64,000 bases of DNA from a bacterium (lineage in GTDB: Bacteria > Armatimonadota > UBA5829), in the NCBI GenBank assembly GCA_021372295.1, contig JAJFUS010000032.1, positions 1 to 64,000 on the forward strand, read 5' to 3'. The position numbers and the translations under genes were made by a program. The notes beneath the pieces were generated by a model. The model had not been told where the DNA came from, searched no databases, and saw only the letters and a program-made list of their open reading frames with translations. Below, piece after piece: positions 9,138 through 19,837 of the stretch; within the stretch, counting starts at the first letter, position 1; each line of letters starts with the position of its first letter.

Positions 9138-11543
9138 CTAAAGCATGGAAATCGGGTCGACATCCACCATAATCTGCCTGCGCAGAGTTGGGTTGCGGTC
9201 GAATGTCATTCGCAGGAGGTCGAGCATCTTGCTCCGGTCAAGCGAACGCAGAACTATATGCCACCGATATTCGCCGCGCAGCTTTGAAAGCACAGCCGGA
9301 ATCGGGCCTTTTATCTCGACACCCATGCGCTCAGCCATACGCGCCGATTTAAGCTCGGCAAGGAGTCGTTCGAGCCTGTTTTTCGCCTCGCGGTCGTCCT
9401 GATCGCGCGATAGAATATTCACCAGCGACCCAAACGGCGGATAGTCCAACTCTCGCCGGTTTTCCAGTTCGATCTCGTAAAATGCGGGATAGTCGTGAGT
9501 GACGGCGCACTTGATGGCGTATTGTTCAGGGTCGAACGTCTGGATCACGACCTCACCCGGTCTTACTCCCCTGCCCGACCGCCCCGCCACCTGCGAAACC
9601 AGCTGAAATGTGCGCTCGGAAGCACGGAAATCGGGCAAATTCAGCGAAGTATCCGCGCTAATGATCCCGACAAGGGTCACATTGGGAAAATCCAGCCCTT
9701 TGGCGATCATCTGAGTGCCGACGAGTATATCGGCCTCGCCTGACCTGAACGTCGCCAGGATCGAACCATGAGAGCCTTTGCGGGAAGTTGTGTCACGATC
9801 CATTCTCAACACGCGTGCGGTCGGAAATGCCTTTTTGACCTCTTCCTCAACACGCTCGGTTCCAATTCCGAATCTGCCGATCTTAATGCTGTCGCACTTC
9901 GGGCATTTGTCCGGGGCTGGCATCTCGTAATCGCAGTGGTGGCAGCTCAACTTTTTCGCAGCGCTGTGGAACTTCAGCGAGACTGCGCAGTTCGGGCATC
10001 GCTCCACATAGCCACAATCACGGCATAGCAGGAATGTCGAATAAGCGCGACGGTTTTGGAATAGAATGACCTGCTCACCGCGCGATAAACGGTCTTTGAT
10101 GGCCTCCTCAAGACGAGTGCTGAATATGGTGAGTTTGCCTTTGGAATATTCCTCGCGCAGGTCGGCGATGTGCACGGTCGGCATCGGGCGGTTTTCTATC
10201 CGGCTGGACATGGTTATCATTCTGTAGCGCTTGTCGTTCGCGAGTGTAAAACTCTCGATGCTCGGGGTAGCGCTGCCGAGCACAAGCGCCGCACCGGCGC
10301 GCCTGGCTCTCTCGATAGCGACATCTCTGCCGTTGTAGCGCGGAGGAGTGTCCTGCTTGTAGCTGGATTCGTGCTCTTCATCAACAATCACCAACCCAAC
10401 ATTTTCAAGCGGCGCGAATACTGCCGACCGAGCGCCAAGCACAACTCTCGCCTCGCCGGACTCAATACGCACCCACTCATCGAACCGCTCCCCCGCCGAC
10501 AGAGCGCTGTGCAGCATGGCCACAAGATCGCCGAACCGGCTCTTGAAGATATTCATGACCTGCGTGGTAAGTGCAATCTCGGGAAGCAGTACCAGGCTCG
10601 TGCGACCCAATTCGAGCGCTCGCTCTATGCAGCGGAGATATACTTCGGTCTTGCCGCTGGCTGTAACGCCGAAAAGCAAGAATGGGTCGAACTTGCCTGA
10701 ATTGATTGCGCGAGTGATTTCGCTGACGGCTGCCTGCTGCTCGACGCTGAGTTTGACCTTGGTCTGCTTGATCCTTGAGAATGCGGGCGCACGCCGGAAG
10801 ACCATATCGACGCGTTCCAAGCAGCCTTTCTTTTCCAGCGCGGCAATTATGGCTGTCGACGCGCCATAGCGCTGCGTGAGTTCGACAATCGTAATGTCTT
10901 TGCCCAGGCCCCGAATAATATCAAGCAAAGCGGCCTGCTTCTTCGTAAGCGCAGAGTGCTCCTCCCCACTAATCCTCACCCCGCGCAGGACTCGAGGCTT
11001 ACCGCTCGGAGGCATGAGACGCCATTCGCGCCTGATCGCGCACTTTTTCTCCAGTTGTCGGATAGTGCGTTGTATGGACGATTTTTCGCCGTCGGCATAA
11101 AGGCTCTCGACAGTCGGATAGTCTTCAAGAGACTCGATCTTCTGCAGGAGTCGGGTTTCGAGAGGAGTCAGACTAGCGTGGGTTTCGGCGGAAGCAAGCG
11201 GAATCACACGCGCTTCCACATGGCACTGCATCACTCCCGGCAGCATTGCGCCGACAACCCTAGGAAGCGGGCACATATACTGCTCAGAAATCCAGCGCGC
11301 CAGCCCGAGCATGTCTTCCGACAAGTGCAGCGGGCTGTCTATGTCGGCGATTATCGGGCGGGTGCTCTCAACGGCGGGAATCTCCTCAAGCCCGATAACA
11401 TAGCCGACGGCCTGACGAGAACCGAGCGGAACCAGCACACAAGTGCCGATACCAACGCGCCCCGTCAGGCCGTCGGGAATTTCGTAAGTCAGAGAGTCCA
11501 GCGGGCTGGTCGCACCGATGTCCACCAGAACCCTTGCATACAA
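9138..11543 (-). CDS. priA: Primosomal protein N' (replication restart helicase PriA)
   Basis: An 801-residue protein of normal PriA length. It reloads the replisome at stalled forks. Visible are the N-terminal 3'-end-binding domain (YARVLVDIGATSPLDSLTYE), the helicase Walker A (GVTASGKTEVY), the DEEH box, and eight zinc-binding cysteines in paired CxxC motifs (CRDCGYVERCPNC, CHHCDYEMPAPDKCPKC). The TTG start at 11543 follows the metK stop directly and has AGGA 6 bases upstream inside metK, so translation is probably coupled to metK. Confidence 0.96.
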   Translation of the reverse strand: MYARVLVDIGATSPLDSLTYEIPDGLTGRVGIGTCVLVPLGSRQAVGYVIGLEEIPAVESTRPIIADIDSPLHLSEDMLGLARWISEQYMCPLPRVVGAMLPGVMQCHVEARVIPLASAETHASLTPLETRLLQKIESLEDYPTVESLYADGEKSSIQRTIRQLEKKCAIRREWRLMPPSGKPRVLRGVRISGEEHSALTKKQAALLDIIRGLGKDITIVELTQRYGASTAIIAALEKKGCLERVDMVFRRAPAFSRIKQTKVKLSVEQQAAVSEITRAINSGKFDPFLLFGVTASGKTEVYLRCIERALELGRTSLVLLPEIALTTQVMNIFKSRFGDLVAMLHSALSAGERFDEWVRIESGEARVVLGARSAVFAPLENVGLVIVDEEHESSYKQDTPPRYNGRDVAIERARRAGAALVLGSATPSIESFTLANDKRYRMITMSSRIENRPMPTVHIADLREEYSKGKLTIFSTRLEEAIKDRLSRGEQVILFQNRRAYSTFLLCRDCGYVERCPNCAVSLKFHSAAKKLSCHHCDYEMPAPDKCPKCDSIKIGRFGIGTERVEEEVKKAFPTARVLRMDRDTTSRKGSHGSILATFRSGEADILVGTQMIAKGLDFPNVTLVGIISADTSLNLPDFRASERTFQLVSQVAGRSGRGVRPGEVVIQTFDPEQYAIKCAVTHDYPAFYEIELENRRELDYPPFGSLVNILSRDQDDREAKNRLERLLAELKSARMAERMGVEIKGPIPAVLSKLRGEYRWHIVLRSLDRSKMLDLLRMTFDRNPTLRRQIMVDVDPISML

Positions 11544-12692
11544 CTAAATTCCTGCCTCTTTCCTCAAAATGTCTGCCATATCCGTATCTTCCCACGGCAC
11601 ATCCAGATCCGTGCGTCCGAAGTGACCATAGGCGGCAGTCTGCTTGTATATCGGCCTCCTGAGATCAAGCTTGTCGATAATTCCTCGAGGAGTCAGATCG
11701 AAATACTTCCAGACGAGTTCGGAAATCTTGTCTTCGGGAATGGCGTTCGTGCGCCATGTGTCGACCATAATCCCCATCGGCTCGGCCTTGCCTATAGCAT
11801 AAGCCACTTCAATTTCGCATCTCTTCGCAAGCCCCGCCGCGACAATATTCTTCGCCACGTAGCGCATCATATAAGCAGCCGAGCGATCTACCTTGGTCGG
11901 ATCCTTGCCTGAAAACGCGCCACCGCCATGCTTTGCCATGCCACCGTAAGTGTCGACGATGATCTTGCGGCCCGTCAGCCCCGTATCGCCCTGCGGCCCG
12001 CCCACGGAGAACGCGCCGGTCGGGTTGACGAAATACTCTGTCTTGTCGTCGAACATACCCTCGGGCAGTATCGGCTTGATGACGTGCTCAATCATGTCGG
12101 CGCGGATCGTAGTTTGAGGAATATTGGGCTGGTGCTGGGTCGATACAACGACCTTATCTATGCGCACCGGCCTGCCACCCTCGTACTGCACGGTCACCTG
12201 AGTCTTGCCGTCCGGGCGAAGATAGCCGATTTCGCCATCCTTGCGAACAGCCGCGAGGCGCCTGGCCATTTTGTGCGCGAGCATTATCGGCATAGGCATA
12301 AGCTCTGGAGTCTCGTCACAGGCAAAGCCAAACATCATACCCTGATCGCCAGCGCCACCGGTATCCACACCCATTGCAATATCAGGCGACTGCGACTGTA
12401 TTGCCGTGAGCACACCGCAGGTCTGGAAGTCGAACCCATACTTAGCACGAGAGTAACCCACCTGCTCGACTGTCCGGCGAACTACATCGGGAATCTCAAC
12501 GTAGGCACGAGTGGTAATCTCACCGGCAACTATCACCATACCGGTCGTAAGCAGCGATTCACACGCAACTCTTCCCGTGGGATCCTGCTCCAAAATAGCA
12601 TCCAATACGGCGTCAGAAATCTGATCGGCCATTTTGTCCGGGTGTCCCTCGGTAACCGACTCAGAGGTAAACATGTGCGATTGGGAACTCAA
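11544..12692 (-). CDS. metK: S-adenosylmethionine synthetase
   Basis: MetK makes S-adenosylmethionine from methionine and ATP. The 382-residue protein has the N-terminal signature [13 protein letters not shown], the GAGDQG motif and the [19 protein letters not shown] motif of the active site. The start is TTG 12692: TGGAGG lies 7 bases upstream, and the TTG overlaps the coaBC stop as TTGA, a coupling arrangement. The next in-frame ATG (12674) has no ribosome binding site. Confidence 0.95.
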   Translation of the reverse strand: MSSQSHMFTSESVTEGHPDKMADQISDAVLDAILEQDPTGRVACESLLTTGMVIVAGEITTRAYVEIPDVVRRTVEQVGYSRAKYGFDFQTCGVLTAIQSQSPDIAMGVDTGGAGDQGMMFGFACDETPELMPMPIMLAHKMARRLAAVRKDGEIGYLRPDGKTQVTVQYEGGRPVRIDKVVVSTQHQPNIPQTTIRADMIEHVIKPILPEGMFDDKTEYFVNPTGAFSVGGPQGDTGLTGRKIIVDTYGGMAKHGGGAFSGKDPTKVDRSAAYMMRYVAKNIVAAGLAKRCEIEVAYAIGKAEPMGIMVDTWRTNAIPEDKISELVWKYFDLTPRGIIDKLDLRRPIYKQTAAYGHFGRTDLDVPWEDTDMADILRKEAGI

Positions 12693-13939
12693 GATAATGC
12701 CTCCATGAAATGATTCTTTACATAATCGAGAATCGCGTTTGCAACTTCCCGCTTCGACATCCGCGGCCACTCGATCTTCTCACCTGTCCGCGAGAACAGA
12801 GTAACCTGGTTTGTATCGCTGCCGAACACATCGCTGCCGGGAGAGACGTCATTGGCGACAATCAGATCCAGGTTCTTTTTTTCAAGTTTAATCTTGGCGT
12901 ACTCCTCGATTTTTTCCGTTTCGGCAGCAAAACCGACCAGCACCATTCTGCCTTTCATTTGACCGACCTCTTCCAGAATATCGTCGGCCCTGTCCAGCTC
13001 AAGAGTCCATTTTTCAGATTTTTTCACCTTCTGATCGCGGACTTGCGCTGGAGTGAAGTCAGCGGGCGCGGCAGCCGAAACCATCACATTTACATCTTTG
13101 ATGCGTGTGATAACTGCATCATGCATTTCATGCACTGTGGTTACATTTATGACCTCTACACCCTCAGGAGCAGGCAAATCGGTGGGGCCGCTGACAAGCG
13201 TCACGCAGGCACCTCTTTTCGCTGCCATCTCGGCTATGGCATATCCCATCTTGCCGGACGAACGATTGGTGATAAAGCGCACCGGGTCAATCGGCTCTTG
13301 AGTCGGCCCGGCTGTCACCAGAACATTTAATCTGGCATAATCGCGCCGACCGCCGATCAAAACTTCTTCAACCCGTTGGATGATCTTGTCAGGATCGAGC
13401 AACCGGCCAATACCCTCATTGCCGCACGCGAGCCTGCCAATTTCCGGTTCCAGGATAATATATTCGTGCTGCCGGAGGCGGTCTACGTTAGCGACCACAA
13501 TCGGGTTCGTGTACATGTTCACGTTCATCGCCGGAGCTATGATCACCGGACATCTCACAACCAGCGCCATCGTGGAAAGCATGTCGTCAGCCAGGCCGTT
13601 GGCCATCTTGCCAATAATATTTGCCGTTGCGGGTGCAATCAACAGCAAATCCGCGCTTTCGGGCAAGGATACGTGCTCGATTTCGGATTTGGTGGGCAAC
13701 TCAAAAAGCCCGGTGATGACAGGGTTCTTGGTGAGAGACCAAAACGTCGCCGGAGCCACCAATTGCATGGCATGCTGAGTCATTACAACGTGCACATCGG
13801 CTCCTCGCTGCACCAGCGCGCTTGCCAGATAAGCCGCCTTATACGCGGCTATTCCGCCGGTCACGCCAAGGATGATCCTTTTGCCGTTAAGCGGGCCATT
13901 GCACACGTTATTATTGTTTGATTCTACAGTGTTCGGCAA
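12689..13939 (-). CDS. coaBC: Phosphopantothenoylcysteine decarboxylase/synthase
   Basis: A bifunctional coenzyme A biosynthesis enzyme (416 residues). The N-terminal flavoprotein decarboxylase half shows [12 protein letters not shown] and the PAMNVNMY motif; the C-terminal synthase half shows [20 protein letters not shown] and AAPADFTP. The TTG start at 13939 overlaps the end of gmk by 29 bases and has AAGG about 8 bases upstream; GTG 13906 is an alternative without a clear ribosome binding site. It lies in a gmk-coaBC-metK-priA run. Confidence 0.94.
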   Translation of the reverse strand: MPNTVESNNNNVCNGPLNGKRIILGVTGGIAAYKAAYLASALVQRGADVHVVMTQHAMQLVAPATFWSLTKNPVITGLFELPTKSEIEHVSLPESADLLLIAPATANIIGKMANGLADDMLSTMALVVRCPVIIAPAMNVNMYTNPIVVANVDRLRQHEYIILEPEIGRLACGNEGIGRLLDPDKIIQRVEEVLIGGRRDYARLNVLVTAGPTQEPIDPVRFITNRSSGKMGYAIAEMAAKRGACVTLVSGPTDLPAPEGVEVINVTTVHEMHDAVITRIKDVNVMVSAAAPADFTPAQVRDQKVKKSEKWTLELDRADDILEEVGQMKGRMVLVGFAAETEKIEEYAKIKLEKKNLDLIVANDVSPGSDVFGSDTNQVTLFSRTGEKIEWPRMSKREVANAILDYVKNHFMEALS

Positions 13940-14504
13940 TTATTACCGCCTTAAGCTCCTCCGCCGTCTTGGCCAGAGAGTCGTTTTCTATCAGGTATTC
14001 GTAGTGCGGGATCTGGTCGAGTTCCCTGCGCGCGTTCAACAGGCGTTTTGTAACGTCGTCCTCGGACTCAGTGCATCGCCCGCGCAGTCTATTCTCAAGT
14101 TCTTCTAAAGACGGTGGAGCCAGGAAGATCATCACCGCCGATGGCACTATCTTCTTGATTGCGATACCGCCCTGAACGTCTACACTCAGAACAAAGTCCA
14201 CGCCATCTCTTAGTCCATCTTCCACCCAGGCAGGAGTGCCATACATATTGCCATGAACGTGCGCATATTCAAGAAATTCGCCACGCTCGGCACGCGCGCG
14301 GAACTCGTCTACGGATATGAAAGTGTAATCGACACCGTCAACTTCGCCGTTTCGAGGCTTTCTTGTAGTCGTTGTGACACATCTGCGGAAATTCGGGTAC
14401 ATCTTCTCCAACTCGGCCAGAACAGTGTCCTTGCCTACACCCGAGGGACCCGACAGAATTATAAGCAGTCCCCAGTCTCGAATATACTTATCCCATGTCC
14501 GCAT
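13911..14504 (-). CDS. gmk: Guanylate kinase
   Basis: Converts GMP and ATP to GDP and ADP. The 197-residue protein carries the P-loop SGPSGVGKDT, the GMP-binding TTTTRKPRNGEVDGVDYTF motif and the lid arginines. ATG 14504 is chosen because GAGGAG is just upstream; ATG 14516 has none. The rpoZ gene often found between gmk and coaBC in other bacteria is absent, since the two genes overlap. Confidence 0.95.
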   Translation of the reverse strand: MRTWDKYIRDWGLLIILSGPSGVGKDTVLAELEKMYPNFRRCVTTTTRKPRNGEVDGVDYTFISVDEFRARAERGEFLEYAHVHGNMYGTPAWVEDGLRDGVDFVLSVDVQGGIAIKKIVPSAVMIFLAPPSLEELENRLRGRCTESEDDVTKRLLNARRELDQIPHYEYLIENDSLAKTAEELKAVIIAEHCRIKQ

Positions 14505-14612
14505 GCAACTCCTCATCCGGCGAGCGGCATCATAACCCGCGCTTTAGAATTCCACCAGAGTATAGCACGCAGCCTGATCGGTGTCAACGACTTTCATGAG
14601 GAATTGGAGTGT

Positions 14613-16001
14613 TCAAACAGCCACGAGTCTGTCCGCGTAAGGAAGCAGCACCTCTACTGGCTGAGCTATGGAGTCGATCTCGAATGCGGGGTCTGTATTT
14701 GTAAACAAATCAATCTCAATCGGCGCGTCTTTTGGCAGATCCGCACTCGTTATGATTCGCACGGTAGGCTGCTTTGGATGCGCGTTGCTGCCCGCGACCA
14801 CCACGGCATAGTCGCCTTTTTTCAGACGAACCAGAGAGCCAAGCGGATAAAGCCTCGCCCGGGCAGCAAACCTCGCCATAAGCTGACGGTCATACTGCCC
14901 CGGAGCCTCGTAGAGCATCCATGCGATAGCCTGCTGAGCCGTCCACCGCTCTCTATACGGCCGCTCGGTAGTCAGGGCGTCGTACGTGTCCACTATCGCG
15001 ACAAGCCTGCTCAGCAGATGCGGTCTGTGCGTCATCGAAACGGCGGGATAACCGCTGCCGTCCGAACGCACATGGTGTTCCAGCGCTATTGTCGAAGCCA
15101 GCGCAGGCAGGTCGGGCAGACCAGCAAGCGCCCTTGCTCCCTCCGCCGGATGACGTCTGATCTGCTGCCACTCTTCTTCGGTCAACTTACCGGGTTTTCG
15201 GACTATATCCGGGTTCACAAACACCTTACCCACATCATGCAGGAGCGCCGAAATACCGAGTTCCAAGGTGGACGCGGCATCCAAACCCAAGTCCTTGCTC
15301 AAAACCATCGAGAGTATGCAGACATTGACGCTGTGCTCAGACAGATAATGATCGTAACTGCGGATGCCTGTGAGCGCGAGGAGAGCGCTGTCGTCCTTTA
15401 TGAGGCTGTGGAGTGACTCCGCCACCACCGCCCTGATCTCAGGCACGGGTATCTGCAGCCCTGACTCGACAGCCTTCATAGCCTGCTCCACAAGCATAAT
15501 CGACTCTTCATATATATCGGCCGGGTCTTTAGCCTCGCGCGATTCGGTGGGAAGAACACCGGAGAATGTTTGTATGTGCGAGATTTGTCGCCTGGTCATC
15601 TCGGAAGAAATTCCGCCGCGAATGGCCAGATTCTCCGGCGACAAGCTCAAAATCTCGGCAAAATCAATCAGTTCGGCCGGCGTAATGCCAGATATGAGCC
15701 TGAGTTCGGTAACTTTGCGCGCGTGCAGAGTCTCGGCGAATGCGGTCAGAGTGCCGGAGCCATCCTCAATGGGAAAACTTTCCAGCGCCAAATACGACTC
15801 ACCAGCAGCGATTGCAAGGGTCGGCTGGATCACAAGCAGTTGCGCCACAGCCTGATGCGCATTTCCGACCATCTCGTCAATAATCGGATGAGAACGCCCG
15901 TACTGCGCGACGCTTCTCGTGCATATACTGATTTTCGAAAGCGCGTCTGCTATGCGGGTATGCATATCATCGGACTGACGATTCGCGTTATCTTGCTGCA
16001 T
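14613..16001 (-). CDS. HD-GYP domain protein, probable cyclic-di-GMP phosphodiesterase
   Basis: A 462-residue cytoplasmic protein. The C-terminal half is an HD-GYP domain: HDVGKVFVNPDIVRKPGKLT carries the HD metal ligands, followed by HHVRSDGSGYP and VDTYDALTTERPYR. HD-GYP domains hydrolyse cyclic-di-GMP. The N-terminal roughly 150 residues are helical and unassigned, and the last 90 may form a small beta domain. ATG 16001 has GGGAG 9 bases upstream. Confidence 0.9.
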   Translation of the reverse strand: MQQDNANRQSDDMHTRIADALSKISICTRSVAQYGRSHPIIDEMVGNAHQAVAQLLVIQPTLAIAAGESYLALESFPIEDGSGTLTAFAETLHARKVTELRLISGITPAELIDFAEILSLSPENLAIRGGISSEMTRRQISHIQTFSGVLPTESREAKDPADIYEESIMLVEQAMKAVESGLQIPVPEIRAVVAESLHSLIKDDSALLALTGIRSYDHYLSEHSVNVCILSMVLSKDLGLDAASTLELGISALLHDVGKVFVNPDIVRKPGKLTEEEWQQIRRHPAEGARALAGLPDLPALASTIALEHHVRSDGSGYPAVSMTHRPHLLSRLVAIVDTYDALTTERPYRERWTAQQAIAWMLYEAPGQYDRQLMARFAARARLYPLGSLVRLKKGDYAVVVAGSNAHPKQPTVRIITSADLPKDAPIEIDLFTNTDPAFEIDSIAQPVEVLLPYADRLVAV

Positions 16002-16066
16002 TCAGGCATCTCCCAAGTCGCAGATCTCCATACTCCATGGGATTATTCCATAGAATGAGAGGCCGG

Positions 16067-16861
16067 TTACAGCATCTTAAGCTGATCGAGTTCGGCAGCC
16101 AGCCTATCGCAGGACTCGTTATAGTAATCCTCGGCGATCTCGAACCCCACAAAAGGCACTCCAAGCCTGCTGCACGCGATCGCACTTGAGCCGATCCCGA
16201 GGAACGGATCGACCACCAGTCTCGCGCGTTCGACGCCATGCAATTTGACGCATCGCGTCGGCAGTTCGATTGGAAATGTGGCAGGGTGCGGACGATCCTT
16301 GGCGCGGCTGTTGATTGTCTCGTACGGGATGAACCATGTATTGCCCCGACAGCGCAAGTCCTGACCCGCGCTCTTCCAACGTCCGATGTTGGTTTTGTCC
16401 TGATACGGCACTCCGACCGCCAGCCTGTCGAGTTCGACTGCGCCATGCTTGGTTAGGTGGAAGATATACTCGTGGCAGTCGTTCAAGAATCGCTGAGAAT
16501 TGACAGGCTTAAAGTGCCCGACAGCGACATCCTGGGTTATGCCCGGATATTGACCGACCTCACTCTTCAAAATCGCGATAGATTTCACCCAGTGGATCAC
16601 ATTTTGCAGCACGAAGTGACCAGTCATTACGTTGAGCAGTTGAAATGGTACGAGAGGGTCTCTAGGTTTGCCGCCCACATTCAGAAACAGCGATCCGCCG
16701 TCGGAAAGCACGCGCTTTGCCTCGACAGCCCACTCGTCCATCCAACTGAGATAATCCTCGCGCGAAAGGGTATCATCGTAGCCGTTATAGCTGATTCCGA
16801 GATTGTACGGCGGCGAGGTGACGACGACATCCACGCTGCCGTCCTTTAGATTCTCGCGCAT
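16067..16861 (-). CDS. Orphan site-specific DNA methyltransferase (start uncertain)
   Basis: An amino-methyltransferase with motif IV TSPPYN near the N-terminus and the SAM-binding motif [11 protein letters not shown] near the C-terminus, a beta-class order. TSPPY often marks N4-cytosine enzymes but is also found in adenine enzymes. The boundaries use the first ATG (16861, 264 residues). The same frame stays open upstream to a TAA at 16961-16963 and encodes a conserved-looking stretch ([12 protein letters not shown]) that matches the usual N-terminus of this family, but holds no ATG, GTG or TTG. An ATT at 16933 with GAGG upstream or an ATC at 16945 with AGGA upstream could be the true start. 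No endonuclease gene is adjacent. Confidence 0.85.
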   Translation of the reverse strand: MRENLKDGSVDVVVTSPPYNLGISYNGYDDTLSREDYLSWMDEWAVEAKRVLSDGGSLFLNVGGKPRDPLVPFQLLNVMTGHFVLQNVIHWVKSIAILKSEVGQYPGITQDVAVGHFKPVNSQRFLNDCHEYIFHLTKHGAVELDRLAVGVPYQDKTNIGRWKSAGQDLRCRGNTWFIPYETINSRAKDRPHPATFPIELPTRCVKLHGVERARLVVDPFLGIGSSAIACSRLGVPFVGFEIAEDYYNESCDRLAAELDQLKML

Positions 16862-16970
16862 GCCGCGAATGCACTCGCCATGAATGAGACTGATCTCAGA
16901 ACCGCCGCCGGAAAATACGCGTGAATTGGAAATTGCTGCCTCGATGGTCGTGTTCCTATCTTAATCAAAC

Positions 16971-16992
16971 GCCGGGGAGTCCATTCCCCGGC
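16971..16992 (-). terminator. Hairpin after nrdJ
   Basis: A perfect 8-bp GC-rich stem (GCCGGGGA/TCCCCGGC) with a 6-base loop, extended outward by imperfect pairing. On the minus strand it is followed by GTTTGATT. It probably ends the nrdR-nrdJ transcript. Confidence 0.6.
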
Positions 16993-17034
16993 ATTCGATT
17001 AACGTCCGTGTTAATTGCAGTGCATCCTGCAAAC

Positions 17035-19263
17035 CTATCCGCACTTGCTGAATCCACAGAACCTGCAGACCACGCAGCCGGATTCGTGCTCGACGGCGCT
17101 GCCGCAGTCAGGACATGCGCCAACCATTACATCGAGCTTGTCAACGTGCTTCGATATTTCGTCCGAGGAGACGCCTGTATCGCGCTGACTAAGATAATGC
17201 TCGATTGCTATACCAATTGCGTCCGCGCAAGAGAGCACCGAACCACCATTGCCCCAGGCAGGGGTTGGGCAGCGAATGCCCCGCAGATGCTTCTGGATCG
17301 ACTGTGCATCCACTCCGGCACGCAGCGCTAGCGAAATCAGCCTGCCAATAGCTTCGAGCTGACTGCTTGCGCAGCCTCCGGCCTTGCCCATCGCAGTGAA
17401 TACCTCGCAGAGCCCCTCTTCGTCCTCATTTATAGTGACATAAAGGTTGCCGCATCCGGTGTTGATGCGCTCGGTGCAGCCATGAGTGCGATTTGGCCTG
17501 GCTCTTGGGCCTCGCACAATCGCAGCGGATGCGTCGATGGTCTTTTTGTCCTTGCCGGATACGTTCAAGACCTGTGCGTCGCGGCTGCCGTAACGATAGA
17601 TCGTGCAGCCCTTGCAGCCCTCTTTATAAGCGAGTTTATAAACCTCGCGAACGTCTTCGGGAGTTGCTTCTTCGGGGAAGTTCACGGTTTTGGAGACGGC
17701 ATTGTCTGTGAACCGCTGGAACGCCGCCTGCATGCGAATGTGCCAGACCGGCGCGATGTCGAGCGCCGTACCAAACACCCTTTGAACGTCTTCCGGAACC
17801 TCATCCATGCCGCGCACGCCTCCTCGCTCGGCAATCTTGCGCATCAGATCCTCGCTGTAGAATCCCCTCTCCCGCGCCACTCGCTCAAAATATGGGTTGG
17901 CCTCCACAAGCTCGGTTCCGTCCATAACCCGCTTCACATAACTGATCGCAAAGAGCGGCTCGACCCCACTGGAACACGCCGCGATAATGCTCAATGTGCC
18001 GGTAGGAGCGATGGTGGTGACGGTTGCGTTGCGCACTTCCATGCCGTCCTTGCGGTCATATATGCTGCCTTTGAAGTTGGGGAACACGCCGCGCTCTTTG
18101 GCAAGTTCACAAGAAACCTTGCGCCCCTCGTTATGAACAAAGCTCATCACCTGTTCGGCGATCGAAATCCCTTCCTCGGAGTCATAAGGTATTCCAAGCT
18201 GCAACAGCATGTCGGCAAAGCCCATAACTCCAAGACCAATCTTGCGATTGCCGCGCGTCATCTTCGAGATTTCTTCGAGAGGATAACGGTTTACGTCGAT
18301 AACATTATCCAAGAATCTGACTGCAAGTTGGACAGCTCTGCGCAACCTGTCAAAGTCGACTTCGTAATGATCGTCGACCGATTTCAGCATTACCGCGAGG
18401 TTGATCGAACCCAGATTGCACGATTCGTACGGCAGAAGCGGCTGCTCGCCGCATGGATTTGTGCTTTCGATCTCGCCTATGTGCGGAGTCGGGTTGTCGC
18501 GGTTTATTCGGTCGATAAATATGATGCCCGGCTCGCCGTTAGTCCATGCCATGTTAACGATTAGGTCAAAAACTTTAGCAGCGTTGAGCTTTTTGCAAGG
18601 CTTGCCGTCTCGCGGATTGATAAGATCATAGTCCTTGTTCTTTATCGCCGCCTGCATAAACTTTTCGGTAAGGAGCACACTTATATTGAAGTTGGTGAGC
18701 TTCGTGGTATCTTTTTTGCAGGTGATGAAATCGAGAATATCGGGGTGATCGACGCGCAGACAGCCCATATTCGCGCCGCGTCGAGTCCCACCCTGCTTGA
18801 TCGCCTCGGTAGCGGAATTAAAGACCTCCATAAACGAGATCGGACCGCTAGAAACGCCATTGGTAGAACGAACGCAGTCGTGCGCCGGCCTGAGGCGCGA
18901 GAATGAAAAACCCGTTCCACCGCCGCTCTTGTGGATGAGCGCCGTGTTCTTGACGGTCTCGAAAATGCTCTCCATCGAGTCGTCAATCGGCAGCACAAAG
19001 CACGCCGAAAGCTGGCCAAGTTCGCGCCCGGCGTTCATAAGGGTCGGACTGTTGGGAAGAAAATCAAGGTTACTTATAAGTTCATAAAACTCGCCCGCCA
19101 AACCCTCGACATGCTTCTCCGACTTGCCATGGGCAATTTCGGCGTCGGCGATAGCGCGCGCAACACGGCGGAACATCCCATCAACATCTTCGAGAAGGTT
19201 GCCCTCCTCATCTTTTCTCAAATACCTTTTCTCCAGAACGGTAATAGCGTTCTTTGTCAGCAT
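17035..19263 (-). CDS. nrdJ: Class II (adenosylcobalamin-dependent) ribonucleotide reductase
   Basis: Reduces ribonucleotides to deoxyribonucleotides with a B12-generated radical, with or without oxygen. The 742-residue protein shows FLPNSPTLMNAGRELGQLSACFVLP with the active-site cysteine, SGGGTGFSFSRLRP, NPCGEQPLLPYESCNLGSIN and APTGTLSIIA. The C-terminus ends in a zinc-ribbon CPDCG...CRFCGFSKC tail. ATG 19263 has AGGAGG 9 bases upstream. It lies 51 bases after nrdR and is probably in the same, NrdR-controlled, operon. Confidence 0.97.
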   Translation of the reverse strand: MLTKNAITVLEKRYLRKDEEGNLLEDVDGMFRRVARAIADAEIAHGKSEKHVEGLAGEFYELISNLDFLPNSPTLMNAGRELGQLSACFVLPIDDSMESIFETVKNTALIHKSGGGTGFSFSRLRPAHDCVRSTNGVSSGPISFMEVFNSATEAIKQGGTRRGANMGCLRVDHPDILDFITCKKDTTKLTNFNISVLLTEKFMQAAIKNKDYDLINPRDGKPCKKLNAAKVFDLIVNMAWTNGEPGIIFIDRINRDNPTPHIGEIESTNPCGEQPLLPYESCNLGSINLAVMLKSVDDHYEVDFDRLRRAVQLAVRFLDNVIDVNRYPLEEISKMTRGNRKIGLGVMGFADMLLQLGIPYDSEEGISIAEQVMSFVHNEGRKVSCELAKERGVFPNFKGSIYDRKDGMEVRNATVTTIAPTGTLSIIAACSSGVEPLFAISYVKRVMDGTELVEANPYFERVARERGFYSEDLMRKIAERGGVRGMDEVPEDVQRVFGTALDIAPVWHIRMQAAFQRFTDNAVSKTVNFPEEATPEDVREVYKLAYKEGCKGCTIYRYGSRDAQVLNVSGKDKKTIDASAAIVRGPRARPNRTHGCTERINTGCGNLYVTINEDEEGLCEVFTAMGKAGGCASSQLEAIGRLISLALRAGVDAQSIQKHLRGIRCPTPAWGNGGSVLSCADAIGIAIEHYLSQRDTGVSSDEISKHVDKLDVMVGACPDCGSAVEHESGCVVCRFCGFSKCG

Positions 19264-19314
19264 TAACCCCGCCCTCCTAGCGCAAACGGAAATTATTATT
19301 TATAAAACACCCAC

Positions 19315-19800
19315 TTATACGCGCGCAGTTTTCTTAGATGAACGCCGCCGGCTGCCACCCAGCACGTCCAATATATCTCTGAACTGCCCTACGTCCTCGA
19401 ACTGCCTGTAGACCGATGCAAACCTGATATACGCCACCGGATCGATACTTTTAAGCGCCTCCATAACCAACTCGCCGACCCTATCTGATTCAATTTCCAT
19501 TACCCCGGAATCGTATACTTCGCGCTCTATATCGTCGGCAATCGATTCCAGCATATCCATTCCGACAGGCCGCTTCTCGCACGCCACGATCATTCCTTTA
19601 AGAATTTTGTTTCGGTCAAACGGCTCGCGGCGCAAATCTTTTTTGACCACCATCACGCGCAGTTCTTCCACCTCTTCAAAGGTGGTATAGCGCCTGTTGC
19701 AAGCTATGCACTCGCGTCTACGCCTGATTGCATCCCCACCTTTTGCGCTGCGCGAATCTAGAACTTTGTCGTTATGATGGCCACAAAACGGACACTTCAT
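19315..19800 (-). CDS. nrdR: Transcriptional repressor NrdR
   Basis: A 161-residue nucleotide-sensing repressor of ribonucleotide reductase genes. The N-terminal zinc ribbon (CPFCGHHNDKVLDSR ... CIACNRRYTTFE) is followed by the ATP-cone (KDLRREPFDRNKILKGM). The gene directly precedes nrdJ, its expected target. A strong promoter with a NrdR-box-like sequence in its spacer lies at 19838-19866, which suggests autoregulation. Confidence 0.97.
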   Translation of the reverse strand: MKCPFCGHHNDKVLDSRSAKGGDAIRRRRECIACNRRYTTFEEVEELRVMVVKKDLRREPFDRNKILKGMIVACEKRPVGMDMLESIADDIEREVYDSGVMEIESDRVGELVMEALKSIDPVAYIRFASVYRQFEDVGQFRDILDVLGGSRRRSSKKTARV

Positions 19801-19837
19801 GATAAGCCCTCAGCCACTACATCTTGTGGTAAGCTGA

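Noticed and set aside
10956..11912. 318-codon open frame opposite priA and metK
   Set aside because: Antisense shadow of two well-conserved genes; Arg/His-rich with no family resemblance.
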